DNA of 64,000 bases, taken from assembly GCF_014204515.1 (NCBI RefSeq), contig NZ_JACHLI010000008.1:62001-126000 (forward strand), given 5' to 3'. Source of the stretch: Pseudomonas nitroreducens (GTDB lineage: Bacteria; Pseudomonadota; Gammaproteobacteria; Pseudomonadales; Pseudomonadaceae). Shown here in pieces: positions 16,775 to 26,193 of this stretch (position 1 is the first letter of the stretch; the number at the start of each line of letters is the position of its first letter). The position numbers and the translations under genes were made by a program. The notes below the pieces were generated by a model, which had not been told where the DNA came from, made no database searches, and saw nothing but the letters and a program-made list of their open reading frames with translations.

Positions 16775-18784
16775 TTACCCCACCAACCGCTCGCGCAGCT
16801 TGCCGATCTCGTCGCGCACGCCGGCCGCGGCCTCGAACTCCAGGTCGCGGGCCAGCTGATACATGCGCTCCTCCAGCTGCTTGATACGCTTGCCGATCTC
16901 GTCGGGCGTGCGCAGTTCGTTCTCGTAGCGACCGCTCTCCTCCGCCACTTTCGCCAGGCTGCGACGCTTGCCCTTGGCGCCCGGCACCACGGCGCCTTCG
17001 AGGATGTCCTTGATGTCCTTCTTCACACCCTGGGGCACGATGCCGTGCCTGGCGTTGAACTCCAGCTGCTTGGTACGGCGGCGATCGGTCTCGTTGATCG
17101 CCCGCTGCATCGACCCGGTGATGTTGTCGGCGTAGAGGATCGCCTTGCCGTGCAGGTTCCGCGCGGCGCGGCCGATGGTCTGGATCAGCGAGCGCTCGGA
17201 ACGCAGGAAGCCTTCCTTGTCCGCATCGAGGATCGCCACCAGCGCCACCTCGGGCATGTCCAGACCCTCGCGCAGCAGGTTGATGCCCACCAGCACGTCG
17301 AACTTGCCCAGGCGCAGGTCGCGGATGATTTCTACCCGTTCCACGGTGTCGATGTCCGAGTGCAGGTAGCGCACCCGCACGTCGTGGTCGCCCAGGTAGT
17401 CGGTGAGGTCCTCGGCCATGCGCTTGGTCAGGGTGGTCACCAGCACGCGCTGATCCACCGCCACGCGCTTGCCGATTTCCGAAAGCAGGTCGTCCACCTG
17501 GGTGGCCGCCGGGCGGATTTCCACCTCCGGGTCGACCAGGCCGGTGGGACGCACCACCTGCTCGATAACACGGCCCGCATGCTGTTCTTCATAGGGGCCA
17601 GGCGTCGCCGAGACGAAGATGGTCTGCGGACTGATCGCCTCCCACTCCTCGAAGCGCAGCGGCCGGTTGTCCAACGCCGAGGGCAGGCGGAAGCCGTACT
17701 CCACCAGGGTTTCCTTGCGCGAGCGGTCGCCCTTGTACATGGCGCCGACCTGGGGAACGCTGACGTGGGACTCGTCGATCACCAGCAGGGCGTTGTCCGG
17801 CAGGTAGTCGTAGAGGGTCGGCGGCGGCTCGCCGGGACCACGCCCGGAGAGGTAGCGCGAGTAGTTCTCGATGCCGTTGCAGTAGCCCAGCTCGAGGATC
17901 ATCTCCAGGTCGAAGCGGGTGCGCTGCTCCAGGCGCTGGGCTTCCACCAGCTTGTTGTTGGTGCGCAGGTAGTCCAGGCGCTGCTTGAGCTCGGCCTTGA
18001 TGTGCTCCACCGCTTCCAGCAGCGTCTCCCGCGGGGTGACGTAGTGGCTCTTGGGGTAGAAAGTGAAGCGCGGCAGCTTGGTCAGCACCTCGCCGGTCAG
18101 CGGATCGAAGGCGGCGATGTTTTCCACCTCGTCGTCGAACAGCTCGATGCGGATGGCTTCCAGGTCCGATTCCGCCGGGAAGACATCGATGACATCCCCA
18201 CGCACGCGGAAGGTCGCGCGGGCGAAATCCATGTCGTTACGGGTGTACTGCAGGCTGGTCAGGCGGCGCAGCAGCTCGCGCTGGTCCATCTTGTCGCCAC
18301 GGTCCAGGTGCAGGACCATCTTCAGGTAGGACGCCGGGTCGCCCAGGCCGTAGATCGACGACACGGTGCAGACGATGATGGCGTCCTTGCGCTCCAGCAG
18401 CGCCTTGGTCGCCGACAGCCGCATCTGCTCGATGTGGTCGTTGATCGAGGAATCCTTCTCGATATAGGTGTCCGAGGAAGGCACGTAGGCCTCGGGCTGG
18501 TAGTAGTCGTAGTAGGAAACGAAGTATTCGACGGCGTTGTTCGGGAAGAAGGTCTTGAACTCGCCGTAGAGCTGCGCGGCCAGCGTCTTGTTCGGCGCCA
18601 GCACCATGGTCGGGCGCTGCATCCGGGAAATGACGTTGGCGATGCTGAAGGTCTTGCCGGAGCCGGTCACCCCCAGCAGCGTCTGGTGCGACAGGCCCGC
18701 TTCGAGCCCTTCCACCATATGTCGGATGGCCTCGGGCTGGTCACCGGCGGGCTTGAAGCGCGAATCCAGCTGGAATAACGACAT
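16775..18784 (-). CDS. uvrB: Excinuclease ABC subunit B
   Basis: The 669-residue UvrB is full length. Walker A is GVTGSGKT (38-45), the damage-probing beta-hairpin is rich in tyrosine (YYDYYQPEAY, about 92-101), helicase motifs such as TIGRAARN follow, and the C-terminal UVR domain (about 625-665) contacts UvrC. UvrB verifies DNA lesions delivered by UvrA and loads UvrC in nucleotide excision repair. It is divergent from the aminotransferase gene. No clear LexA box was seen; the leader instead holds an 8-bp inverted repeat (18805/18822). Confidence 0.97.
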   Translation of the reverse strand: MSLFQLDSRFKPAGDQPEAIRHMVEGLEAGLSHQTLLGVTGSGKTFSIANVISRMQRPTMVLAPNKTLAAQLYGEFKTFFPNNAVEYFVSYYDYYQPEAYVPSSDTYIEKDSSINDHIEQMRLSATKALLERKDAIIVCTVSSIYGLGDPASYLKMVLHLDRGDKMDQRELLRRLTSLQYTRNDMDFARATFRVRGDVIDVFPAESDLEAIRIELFDDEVENIAAFDPLTGEVLTKLPRFTFYPKSHYVTPRETLLEAVEHIKAELKQRLDYLRTNNKLVEAQRLEQRTRFDLEMILELGYCNGIENYSRYLSGRGPGEPPPTLYDYLPDNALLVIDESHVSVPQVGAMYKGDRSRKETLVEYGFRLPSALDNRPLRFEEWEAISPQTIFVSATPGPYEEQHAGRVIEQVVRPTGLVDPEVEIRPAATQVDDLLSEIGKRVAVDQRVLVTTLTKRMAEDLTDYLGDHDVRVRYLHSDIDTVERVEIIRDLRLGKFDVLVGINLLREGLDMPEVALVAILDADKEGFLRSERSLIQTIGRAARNLHGKAILYADNITGSMQRAINETDRRRTKQLEFNARHGIVPQGVKKDIKDILEGAVVPGAKGKRRSLAKVAEESGRYENELRTPDEIGKRIKQLEERMYQLARDLEFEAAAGVRDEIGKLRERLVG

Positions 18785-18804
18785 GGGAACCTCGCATTGG
18801 CGTG

Positions 18805-18829
18805 TGACGCTTCGGTCGCCAAAGCGTCA
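18805..18829. repeat. Inverted repeat in uvrB leader
   Basis: TGACGCTT (18805-18812) and AAGCGTCA (18822-18829) are inverted with a 9-bp spacer, about 20 nt upstream of the uvrB start codon. It could be a leader hairpin or an operator; no function can be assigned. Confidence 0.45.
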
Positions 18830-18968
18830 TACCAGTCGAAAAGCATGCGCGACAACTCGCCGCCTGCATTAGAGGCCTATATAATACCGGCCCGTCGACG
18901 CAACCCCCAGCGCCGTGAGCGGGTGGGTTGCAATTGCACTTCACTCCCGCCTTAGAGCTGCTGCCAAA

Positions 18969-20165
18969 ATGAGTCTGTTCTCCGCTGTCGAAATGGCCCC
19001 CCGCGACCCCATCCTGGGCCTGAACGAAGCTTTCAACGCCGATACCCGTCCGGGCAAGATCAACCTGGGCGTGGGCGTGTACTACAACGAGGAAGGTCGT
19101 CTCCCGTTGCTGCGTGCCGTCCAGGCCGCGGAGAAAGCCCGCATCGAGGCCCACGCCCCGCGCGGCTACCTGCCGATCGAGGGCATTGCCGCCTACGATT
19201 CGGGCGTGCAGAAGCTGCTGTTCGGTGCTGACTCCGAGCTGCTGGCCGAAGGCCGCGTGGTCACCACCCAGGCCGTTGGCGGTACCGGCGCGCTGAAGAC
19301 CGGCGCCGACTTCCTCAAGCGCCTGCTGCCCAACGCCACCGTCGCCATCAGCGACCCGAGCTGGGAAAACCACCGCGCGCTGTTCGAGTCCGCCGGCTTC
19401 CCGGTGCAGAACTACCGTTACTACGACGCCGCCACCAACGGCGTGAACCGTGCCGGCCTGCTGGAAGACCTCAACGCCCTGCCCTCGCAGTCCATCGTTG
19501 TGCTCCACGCCTGCTGCCACAACCCGACCGGCGTCGACCTGACCATGGACGACTGGCAGCAGGTTCTGGACGTGCTCAAGGCCAAGGGCCACGTGCCGTT
19601 CCTCGACATCGCCTACCAGGGCTTCGGCGACGGCATCGACGAAGACGCCTCCGCGGTGCGCCTGTTCGCCAAGTCGGGCCTGAACTTCTTCGTGTCCAGT
19701 TCCTTCTCCAAGTCGTTCTCGCTGTACGGCGAGCGCGTTGGCGCCCTGTCGGTGGTCACCGACAGCCGCGAGGAATCCGCCCGCGTCCTGTCCCAGGTCA
19801 AGCGCGTGATCCGCACCAACTACTCCAACCCGCCGACCCATGGCGCCAGCGTCGTCGCCGCCGTGCTGAACAGCCCGGAACTGCGCAGCGTCTGGGAAGA
19901 AGAACTGGGCGAAATGCGCACCCGCATCCGCGCCATGCGCGTGGCCATGGTCGAGCAACTGGCGGCCCTGGGCTCCAAGCGTGACTTCAGCTTCGTGGCC
20001 CAGCAGCGCGGCATGTTCTCCTACTCCGGCCTGACCGCCGAGCAGGTCGAGCGCCTGAAGAACGAGTTCGGCATCTACGCCGTCGGCACCGGCCGCATCT
20101 GCGTCGCCGCGCTGAACAACGGCAACCTGGACACCGTGACCCGCGCCATCGTCCAGGTGCTGTAA
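18969..20165 (+). CDS. Aromatic amino acid aminotransferase
   Basis: A 398-residue class I PLP-dependent transaminase of the AspC/TyrB/PhhC group, with PLP lysine K248 in SSSFSKSFSLYGERVG and the family N-terminus APRDPILGLNEAFNAD. It likely interconverts aromatic amino acids (and aspartate) with their keto acids. The ATG at 18969 matches the family start; an upstream in-frame extension is not conserved-looking. A TATAAT sequence at 18880-18885 is a candidate -10 box. A rho-independent terminator follows within 10 bp. Confidence 0.92.
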   Translation: MSLFSAVEMAPRDPILGLNEAFNADTRPGKINLGVGVYYNEEGRLPLLRAVQAAEKARIEAHAPRGYLPIEGIAAYDSGVQKLLFGADSELLAEGRVVTTQAVGGTGALKTGADFLKRLLPNATVAISDPSWENHRALFESAGFPVQNYRYYDAATNGVNRAGLLEDLNALPSQSIVVLHACCHNPTGVDLTMDDWQQVLDVLKAKGHVPFLDIAYQGFGDGIDEDASAVRLFAKSGLNFFVSSSFSKSFSLYGERVGALSVVTDSREESARVLSQVKRVIRTNYSNPPTHGASVVAAVLNSPELRSVWEEELGEMRTRIRAMRVAMVEQLAALGSKRDFSFVAQQRGMFSYSGLTAEQVERLKNEFGIYAVGTGRICVAALNNGNLDTVTRAIVQVL

Positions 20166-20173
20166 GAAATAAC

Positions 20174-20210
20174 GGGGAAGTCGTCGGCACGATGTTGACT
20201 TCCCCTTTTT
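20174..20210 (+). terminator. Terminator of aminotransferase gene
   Basis: GGGGAAGTC (20174-20182) pairs with GACTTCCCC (20197-20205), followed by TTTTT. It separates the aminotransferase gene from tRNA-Asn. Confidence 0.85.
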
Positions 20211-20234
20211 AATCAGTAAGATACGCACCGTTGT

Positions 20235-20310
20235 TCCGCGATAGCTCAGTCGGTAGAGCAAATGACTGTTAATCATTGGGTCCCTGGTTCGAGTCCAGGT
20301 CGCGGAGCCA
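20235..20310 (+). tRNA. tRNA-Asn (GTT)
   Basis: A 76-nt cloverleaf starting TCCGCGATAGCTC with encoded CCA. The anticodon loop CTGTTAA gives GTT. It is followed closely by its own terminator. Confidence 0.97.
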
Positions 20311-20316
20311 AAATTC

Positions 20317-20347
20317 AAAGCCCTCGGCACACGCCGGGGGCTTTTTT
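20317..20347 (+). terminator. Terminator of tRNA-Asn
   Basis: AAAGCCCTCGGC (20317-20328) pairs with GCCGGGGGCTTT (20333-20344), with one T-G wobble, and the T-run continues to 20347. Confidence 0.88.
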
Positions 20348-20359
20348 ATTGGGCATGAA

Positions 20360-20382
20360 AAAGCCGGTCATCGACCGGCTTT
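20360..20382. terminator. Terminator of the ComEA-like gene
   Basis: AAAGCCGGTC (20360-20369) pairs with GACCGGCTTT (20373-20382) around ATC. The AAAAA on its left reads as T-run for the leftward ComEA-like gene, ending 22 bp away. Confidence 0.8.
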
Positions 20383-20404
20383 CCTCATTGCAACCGATCA
20401 GCGC

Positions 20405-20752
20405 TCAGAGCGAAACCCGGTCGCGGTTCTTGTCCAGGGTGCCCTTGCCGATGCCCTTCACTTCCAGCAACTGGTCGACCGTGGTGAAGGGGCCGTGTGC
20501 GCTGCGGTAATCGACGATGGCCTGGGCCTTGACCTTGCCGATGCCCTTCATCGACTTCTGCAGCTCCTCGGCGGAGGCCGTGTTGATGTTCACCGCCTCG
20601 ACCGACGAGACCGGCGCCTTGCCTGCGGGCGCCGGCGCCTGGGCGGCAGGTTGGGTCGCGGGATCGGGTTTCGTGGCGGCCTGGGCGGCACCGCCGAAGG
20701 AGAGGCTTGCCAGCAGGAGCATGCTTGCAACGGAAAGCAGCGTTCTTTTCAT
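20405..20752 (-). CDS. ComEA-like helix-hairpin-helix protein
   Basis: A 115-residue exported protein with a signal peptide ending near AAQA (about residue 25), an Ala/Pro-rich linker, and a C-terminal HhH DNA-binding domain (about 50-113; NINTASAEEL, GIGKVKAQAIVDYR, VKGIGKGTLDK). It resembles ComEA, the periplasmic DNA receptor for uptake, in its short Gram-negative form. The ATG at 20752 puts the signal peptide at the N-terminus. It lies next to wbpM, as in other pseudomonads. Confidence 0.88.
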   Translation of the reverse strand: MKRTLLSVASMLLLASLSFGGAAQAATKPDPATQPAAQAPAPAGKAPVSSVEAVNINTASAEELQKSMKGIGKVKAQAIVDYRSAHGPFTTVDQLLEVKGIGKGTLDKNRDRVSL

Positions 20753-20945
20753 GAATCGTTCCCAGCCCTGTAGGTTTCGAGGCGGGCGCCCATGCACCCG
20801 CCGCCAAACCATATCGCTGGAAACACCCCTGAAACTGCCGGTTTAGAGAGTCGGCGGCAGTTTCCGCCGCCCCTGACATTTCACCGGGAATAACCTGACA
20901 GCGCTCGCGGATGCGCCTGCGCCGAAGCCTGCTAGCAGCGGCGGA

Positions 20946-22934
20946 TCAGGGCTCCATCCGCCGCTGTTGGTGGATGAGATCGACGATGTCGCCTTCCGGG
21001 CAGTAGCCGCTGACGGTTTCCCGCAGCAATTGCCGCACCCGTGCGTAGTTGCCCTGGTCCACCGCCCTGAGCAGGTCGGCCAGCACCGGCTTGAAGCCCT
21101 CCCAGGGCAAAAGCTCCTCGTTGGCCTTCATGATCATCGGGTGCTCGGTGGCACTGACGTTGTCGCCAATCAACAGCTCCTCGTAGAGCTTCTCGCCCGG
21201 ACGCAGGCCGCTGAACTCGATGGAAATATCGCCTTGCGGATTGCGCTCGGAACGCACGCTCAGGCCGGACAGGTGGACCATCCGCTCGGCCAGTTCGAGG
21301 ATCTTCACCGGCTGGCCCATGTCCAGCACGAAGACGTCGCCGCCGCGGCCCATGGAGCCGGCCTGGATCACCAGCTGGGCGGCTTCGGGAATGGTCATGA
21401 AGTACCGCGTGATCCCCGGATGGGTCACGGTCACCGGGCCGCCGCGGCGAATCTGCTCGCGGAACAGCGGGATCACCGAGCCCGACGAGCCCAGTACGTT
21501 GCCAAAGCGGACCATGGTGAAGCGGGTCTTGTTGACCTGGTGCACCCCGGACTTGTCGCCGAACAGCACCGGCGCCGACTCCTGGCTCAGGGCCTGGAGG
21601 ATCATCTCCGCCAGGCGCTTGGTGCTGCCCATCACGTTGGTCGGCCGCACCGCCTTGTCGGTGGAGATCAGCACGAAATGCTGGACGCCAGCCTGCACCG
21701 CCACCTGAGCGGTGTACAGCGTGCCCATCACATTGTTCAGCACGCCCTCGGAAATGTTGTGCTCGACGATGGGCACATGCTTGTAGGCCGCCGCGTGGTA
21801 GACGGTGGCCACCTTCCAGGTACGCATCACATCCAGCAGGCGCTCGGGATTGCGCACCGAGCCCAGGATCGGCACCAGCTGCACCGCCAGGGACTCGCGC
21901 TTGATGCGGTTCTCCAGCTCCTGGTGGACGCGGTACAGGTTGTATTCGCTGTGCTCGAAGAGCACCACCACGGTCGGTGACGAACCGAGTATCTGCCGGC
22001 ACAGCTCCGAGCCGATGGAGCCGCCGGCGCCGGTGACCATCACCACTTCGCCGCGGATGCAGTGTTCGAACAGTTCCTTGCGCGGCGCGACCGGGTCGCG
22101 CCCGAGCAGGTCGGCGATGTCGACCTCCTGGATGTCGTCCACCCGCACCCGGCCGTTGGCCAGCTCGATGAACCCCGGCACGCTTCGCACGTGCAGCGGA
22201 TAGGGTTCCAGCAGACCGAGGATCTCACGACGACGCGAGCGGGTGGCGGAAGGAATCGCCAGCAGGACCTCCTGCGCTCCAGTCTCGTCGATCATCTGTT
22301 GCAGGTGCTTGGGCTTGAACACCCGCAGGCCGGCGATCACCCGGTTGGCGATCTCGTCGTCGTCATCGATGAACGCCACCGGCCGCATCGCCCGCCCCAG
22401 GCGTAGCGCCGCCACCAACTGGTTACCGGCGGAACCCGCGCCATAGATGGCGACCTTGGGCAGGCCGTCCTGCTGCTTGAGGAAAGGCACCGCCTGCACC
22501 GTGCTGTACCAGTCGCCCATGAAGTACTGCCGCATGGCCAGGCGCAGACCGCCGATCATCAGCAGGCTGAGCCACCAGTAGTTGAGCACCAGCGAACGTG
22601 GCACCGCCTCGGTGACCGAGCGATTCCAGTAGACCACCAGCGAGAGCAGCAGGGCCGACACCGTGACCGCTTTCCAGATCGCAATCAGCGCGTCGTTGCC
22701 CAGGTAGCGCATGACCGCCCGGTACATGCCGAAGCGGATGAACAGCGGGATGGCCACCAGCGGCGCGGCAGCGAACAGCCAGCCGTGCACACGGACCGGG
22801 TACTCGAGATCATCCGCGCCCAGGCGCACGATGAAGGCCAGCCAGAGGGAAAACCACACCAGGGTGATGTCGGTCGCAACCTGCAGCAGCCGCTTGTATC
22901 GTCTCGGAAGCCTCAGCAGGCGTTCTCGGAGCAT
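20946..22934 (-). CDS. wbpM: Nucleoside-diphosphate sugar 4,6-dehydratase
   Basis: A 662-residue membrane-anchored FlaA1/WbpM-type enzyme. Four N-terminal membrane helices (about 15-130) are followed by a nucleotide-binding-like region (GAGSAGNQ) and a C-terminal extended SDR domain with VTGAGGSIGSELCRQ and the AAYKHVP active-site stretch. WbpM converts UDP-GlcNAc to a 4-keto-6-deoxy sugar (on the way to QuiNAc/FucNAc) for O-antigen. It is the last gene of the leftward ihfB-lapA-lapB-wbpV-wbpL-wbpM row and has no neighbouring serotype-specific genes here. Confidence 0.95.
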   Translation of the reverse strand: MLRERLLRLPRRYKRLLQVATDITLVWFSLWLAFIVRLGADDLEYPVRVHGWLFAAAPLVAIPLFIRFGMYRAVMRYLGNDALIAIWKAVTVSALLLSLVVYWNRSVTEAVPRSLVLNYWWLSLLMIGGLRLAMRQYFMGDWYSTVQAVPFLKQQDGLPKVAIYGAGSAGNQLVAALRLGRAMRPVAFIDDDDEIANRVIAGLRVFKPKHLQQMIDETGAQEVLLAIPSATRSRRREILGLLEPYPLHVRSVPGFIELANGRVRVDDIQEVDIADLLGRDPVAPRKELFEHCIRGEVVMVTGAGGSIGSELCRQILGSSPTVVVLFEHSEYNLYRVHQELENRIKRESLAVQLVPILGSVRNPERLLDVMRTWKVATVYHAAAYKHVPIVEHNISEGVLNNVMGTLYTAQVAVQAGVQHFVLISTDKAVRPTNVMGSTKRLAEMILQALSQESAPVLFGDKSGVHQVNKTRFTMVRFGNVLGSSGSVIPLFREQIRRGGPVTVTHPGITRYFMTIPEAAQLVIQAGSMGRGGDVFVLDMGQPVKILELAERMVHLSGLSVRSERNPQGDISIEFSGLRPGEKLYEELLIGDNVSATEHPMIMKANEELLPWEGFKPVLADLLRAVDQGNYARVRQLLRETVSGYCPEGDIVDLIHQQRRMEP

Positions 22935-23003
22935 TTGCGCTTGTCCTTATCCGGAGCGGGAAATCGGCGCCCCCGCTACATTGACCACCAAATCCGCTGG
23001 AGT

Positions 23004-24029
23004 TCAGCTCACTTCCTGATCATCCGGACGACCAGCACCCAGATGAGCTACGACAAGCACCAACGGAGCATAGGCCAAAATCAGCGCCAACAGACCGGAA
23101 ACTTTCCCCAGGCTGACCAGCACGGCCAGTGGCAGCAACCACAGCAGATTGATTGCGGTGACCGCCAGCGACACCTTCAGATGGCTGCCATGGCGGCGTG
23201 ATGCGCGCTGGTAAGCGTGGCTGCGATGCGCCTCGTAGACCCGCTCGCCGCGCAACAGGCGATGCACCAGGGTGAAGCTGGCATCGACCACGAAAACGCC
23301 GAGCAGGATCAGCCAGCTCCAGATCAGCTGCGGCGCCACAGTCCCTGCCTGCAGCGCCAGGCCGCCAAGCATCAGACCGAGGAAACCGCTGCCGGCATCG
23401 CCCATGAAGATCCGTGCCGGCGGGAAATTCCATACCAGGAACCCGGCCGACGCCATGCCCAGGATCAACGGCAGCCACACCAGCTGCTGAGCCCCCGACA
23501 GCCAGCAGCACACCGCGGCAGCGGCGCAGACGCTGATGGCTTCCAGGCCGGCGATACCGTCGATGCCATCCATGAAGTTGTACAGGTTGAGCAGCCAGAC
23601 CAGGAACACCAGGGCCAGCACATCGCCGAACAGTCCCAGGTCGAGCATCCCCCAGGGCATCGGCAGCGCGGGCAGCCCACCGAGCCCATAGAGCAACCAG
23701 CCAGCGCCGACAAAATGCCCGAGCAGGCGCCAGCGCGCCGGAATATGACGGTGGTCGTCGAGGAAGCCAATGGCCGCGACCCAGGCGCCGGCCGGCAGCA
23801 GGGCCAACAGGCTGCGCCCGTCGACTGCACCGAGCACACCCGCCAGCGGCAGGAAGCCGAGGAAGGCCAGCACGATGGCGACACCGCCGCCACGCGGGGT
23901 GGGAGTCCGATGCGAGCTGCGGGCATTGGGGATATCCATGATGCTGCGCGCCAGGGCATAGCGGCGCACGCCGGCAGTCATGGCCCAGGAGGCGAGCAGG
24001 ACGAGGAGCAGGAGCACGCCCATATTCAT
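23004..24029 (-). CDS. wbpL: Undecaprenyl-phosphate glycosyltransferase, WbpL-like
   Basis: A 341-residue integral membrane protein of the WecA/MraY family with about 11 helices. DDHRHIP, the catalytic NFMDGIDG stretch and the FMGDAGSGFLG motif are present. It attaches the first sugar-1-phosphate to undecaprenyl phosphate, starting O-antigen repeat synthesis. The ATG at 24029 overlaps the stop of the upstream epimerase gene (ATGA), showing translational coupling and deciding this start over the second ATG six bases later. Confidence 0.93.
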   Translation of the reverse strand: MNMGVLLLLVLLASWAMTAGVRRYALARSIMDIPNARSSHRTPTPRGGGVAIVLAFLGFLPLAGVLGAVDGRSLLALLPAGAWVAAIGFLDDHRHIPARWRLLGHFVGAGWLLYGLGGLPALPMPWGMLDLGLFGDVLALVFLVWLLNLYNFMDGIDGIAGLEAISVCAAAAVCCWLSGAQQLVWLPLILGMASAGFLVWNFPPARIFMGDAGSGFLGLMLGGLALQAGTVAPQLIWSWLILLGVFVVDASFTLVHRLLRGERVYEAHRSHAYQRASRRHGSHLKVSLAVTAINLLWLLPLAVLVSLGKVSGLLALILAYAPLVLVVAHLGAGRPDDQEVS

Positions 24030-24988
24030 CGCTGCGCACCGCCGCAGAAGGCTGCCGCAGTCTCGCGCAAAGCCTGGTCGACAGCCACTGGGGGCGTCCA
24101 GCCCAGGCGCTCGCGGGCTACCGAAATATCCACCTGCAGGGACCCCAGCAGGCGCTGGACCTGCGCGCTGCGTCCGCTCAGGCGACCGAGCAGGCGCAAC
24201 GCCGCCGGCGGAACCGGCAGCAGACGCGGTCGAACGCCCAGGGCCAGACTCAGCCGGCGGCACAGCTGCGCCGTCGACAGGTCCTCGCCGTCGCCGGCCA
24301 GGAAGATCTGTCCGGCCGCCTGCGGATGACGCGCGCAGAGCAGCAGCAGGTCGACCAGGTTATCCCGTGCCACCAGGCTGCGGCGATTGTCGATGGACGC
24401 GAAGGGCAGCGGCAGACGCCGCTGCAGCGCCCCCATCAGGCTGGCGAAATTGGCTTTCACTCCCGGTCCGTAGACCAGCGGCGGACGCACCACCACCACT
24501 TCCAGGTCGCTGCGCGCGGCCAGCTCGAACAGGGCCTCTTCGGCCTCCCGCTTCGACTGGCCGTAAGGGTCCTGCGGTGCCGCAGGCGCGTCGGCGGTAA
24601 AGGGTCGGCCGGGTGCAGTCTCCTCGCCATTGACCTTGATCGAGCTGACGAACACCAGCCGCTTCACCCCGGCCTCGATGGCCTGCCGCGCCAGCTGCCG
24701 GGTCGCCTCGACATTCACCGCGCGAAAGGCCGCCAGTGGGTCGGCAGACTGCTCTTCCATCACATGGACCCGGGCAGCAGCATGAATGATCACGTCGACG
24801 CCGCGCAGTGCATCGCCCCAGGGCTGCGTCGCGCTCAACCCGTCGATGCGGAACACCTCGACCCGATCCGGCAGGGCTGAAGCGCTATCGCGGACGGCGA
24901 CGCGCAGCTGCACGCCCTCCTCCCGCTCCAAACGCGCCAGCAAGCCTCGGCCGACGAATCCCGTCGCGCCCGTCAATAGAACCTTCAA
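24026..24988 (-). CDS. NAD-dependent epimerase/reductase, WbpV-like
   Basis: A 320-residue extended SDR with TGATGFVGRG at the N-terminus and the active-site YGQSK. It resembles WbpV/WbjF-type sugar reductases or epimerases that act on the 4-keto sugar produced by WbpM. A TTG start at 24988 is preferred because it places the Rossmann motif at residues 6-13 and gives the usual 320-residue length; a longer frame would overlap lapB. Start confidence is moderate. It is coupled to wbpL by a 4-bp overlap. Confidence 0.85.
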   Translation of the reverse strand: MKVLLTGATGFVGRGLLARLEREEGVQLRVAVRDSASALPDRVEVFRIDGLSATQPWGDALRGVDVIIHAAARVHVMEEQSADPLAAFRAVNVEATRQLARQAIEAGVKRLVFVSSIKVNGEETAPGRPFTADAPAAPQDPYGQSKREAEEALFELAARSDLEVVVVRPPLVYGPGVKANFASLMGALQRRLPLPFASIDNRRSLVARDNLVDLLLLCARHPQAAGQIFLAGDGEDLSTAQLCRRLSLALGVRPRLLPVPPAALRLLGRLSGRSAQVQRLLGSLQVDISVARERLGWTPPVAVDQALRETAAAFCGGAQR

Positions 24989-25044
24989 TCCAGTACCTGC
25001 AGAACCTGACGCCAGCGGCGTCTTCCATGTTTTGAGCGGAGTCG

Positions 25045-26193
25045 CTAGAGGGGCGAGATCACCGGCCGCAGCGCATTCCAGGCGTGGCAACTGGGACACT
25101 GCCAGTGCAGCTCGCGCCCGGCGAAGCCGCACTTGCCGCAGCGGTAGCGCGCCATTGTCTTATACAAGCCGATGATTATTGGAGCGATTTTTCCCGTAGG
25201 CGAATCTTTGTCACATTTGCCGTCAACCACTTCGAGGTACTCGCCCACGCCCTGCCAGGAAGGATGGCGCTCGACGCGCTGCAGCAGGCGATCGCACCAC
25301 TGCGCCTGTCCCGGCAGTCCGCTTGCCGCCAGCATGGCGAGCACCGCGGGCGGCATCTCCTCGCTGCCGGCCAGCTCGCGCAGGCAGGCGAGTATCTCGG
25401 GCCGGGCCAGGCCGTCATGGCGGCGCAGCACCGGCACGATCTCGCCGAGGAAGGCCTTGGCATCGCGGACCAGCTCGCCGAGGGTGGCGACGGCGGCAGG
25501 CTGGTCCTGGCGCCACAGCTCGCAGTCCAGGCGCATCAGCAGCGCGCGCACGCAATGCCGGTCCACCCGCCGCGCCTCGCGCAGCAGTTCCTGCATCGCG
25601 CTGCGGTCGCCGCTCCTGGCTTTTTCCTGGGCCAGTTCGCAGTAGTAGTTGGCCAGCGCGGCACTCAGCTCGGGACGGCTGGGCACCAGCCGGGCCGCCA
25701 GTTCGATGGCTCGCGACCAGCTCTTTTCCCGCTCGCAGATCAGCCGCTGCTCGTCCAGGGCCTCCAGGGAAATCGGCTCGTCACCCTGCTGCGTCAGCTC
25801 GTCGAGCAGTTCCTCGGCGCTGCCCAGCAGGCCGCCGGCGATATAGTCGCGGGCCAGCTCCAGGCGTACCTGCGCCACCAGCGAGCCATCCTCGCCGGCA
25901 CGACCGAGCAGGTCCTGGTGGATGTGAATGGCTTTCTCGATATCACCGCGACGGCGGAACAGGTTGCCCACATGCAGGTGGCTTTCAAGGGTTTCCGGAC
26001 TGACCACCAGGCCCTGGGACAGGCTCTCCAGGGCATCGTCGGAATGGCGCTCCAGCAGGTTGTGCATGCTGTGGACGCGCGCCCTGAGGGTCTCCTGCGC
26101 GGCCGCGGGGGGGCGCGCCAGCGAACGGCGGCCCAGCCACCAGCCGATGGCCAGGGCGCAGAAGAAGAACAGCGTGGCGATGACGCTAGGCAT
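25045..26193 (-). CDS. lapB: LPS assembly protein B
   Basis: A 382-residue protein with one N-terminal membrane helix (about 3-20), TPR-like repeats through most of the chain, and a C-terminal rubredoxin-type metal site C352-x2-C355 ... C366-x2-C369. LapB (YciM) controls LPS synthesis by guiding FtsH-dependent LpxC degradation at the inner membrane. It overlaps lapA by 8 bp and is part of the ihfB-lapA-lapB row. Confidence 0.95.
   Translation of the reverse strand: MPSVIATLFFFCALAIGWWLGRRSLARPPAAAQETLRARVHSMHNLLERHSDDALESLSQGLVVSPETLESHLHVGNLFRRRGDIEKAIHIHQDLLGRAGEDGSLVAQVRLELARDYIAGGLLGSAEELLDELTQQGDEPISLEALDEQRLICEREKSWSRAIELAARLVPSRPELSAALANYYCELAQEKARSGDRSAMQELLREARRVDRHCVRALLMRLDCELWRQDQPAAVATLGELVRDAKAFLGEIVPVLRRHDGLARPEILACLRELAGSEEMPPAVLAMLAASGLPGQAQWCDRLLQRVERHPSWQGVGEYLEVVDGKCDKDSPTGKIAPIIIGLYKTMARYRCGKCGFAGRELHWQCPSCHAWNALRPVISPL

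Noticed and set aside
17045..18778. 577-codon open frame opposite uvrB
   Set aside because: It is an antisense shadow of a highly conserved gene in high-GC DNA, with low-complexity His/Gln/Arg-rich translation and no family features.
18785..18968. LexA box upstream of uvrB
   Set aside because: No CTGT-N8-ACAG type palindrome was found; only an 8-bp unrelated inverted repeat is present.
24989..25132. Longer N-terminus for the WbpV-like protein
   Set aside because: It would overlap lapB and add a sequence without fold features before the Rossmann motif; the TTG at 24988 gives the usual length.
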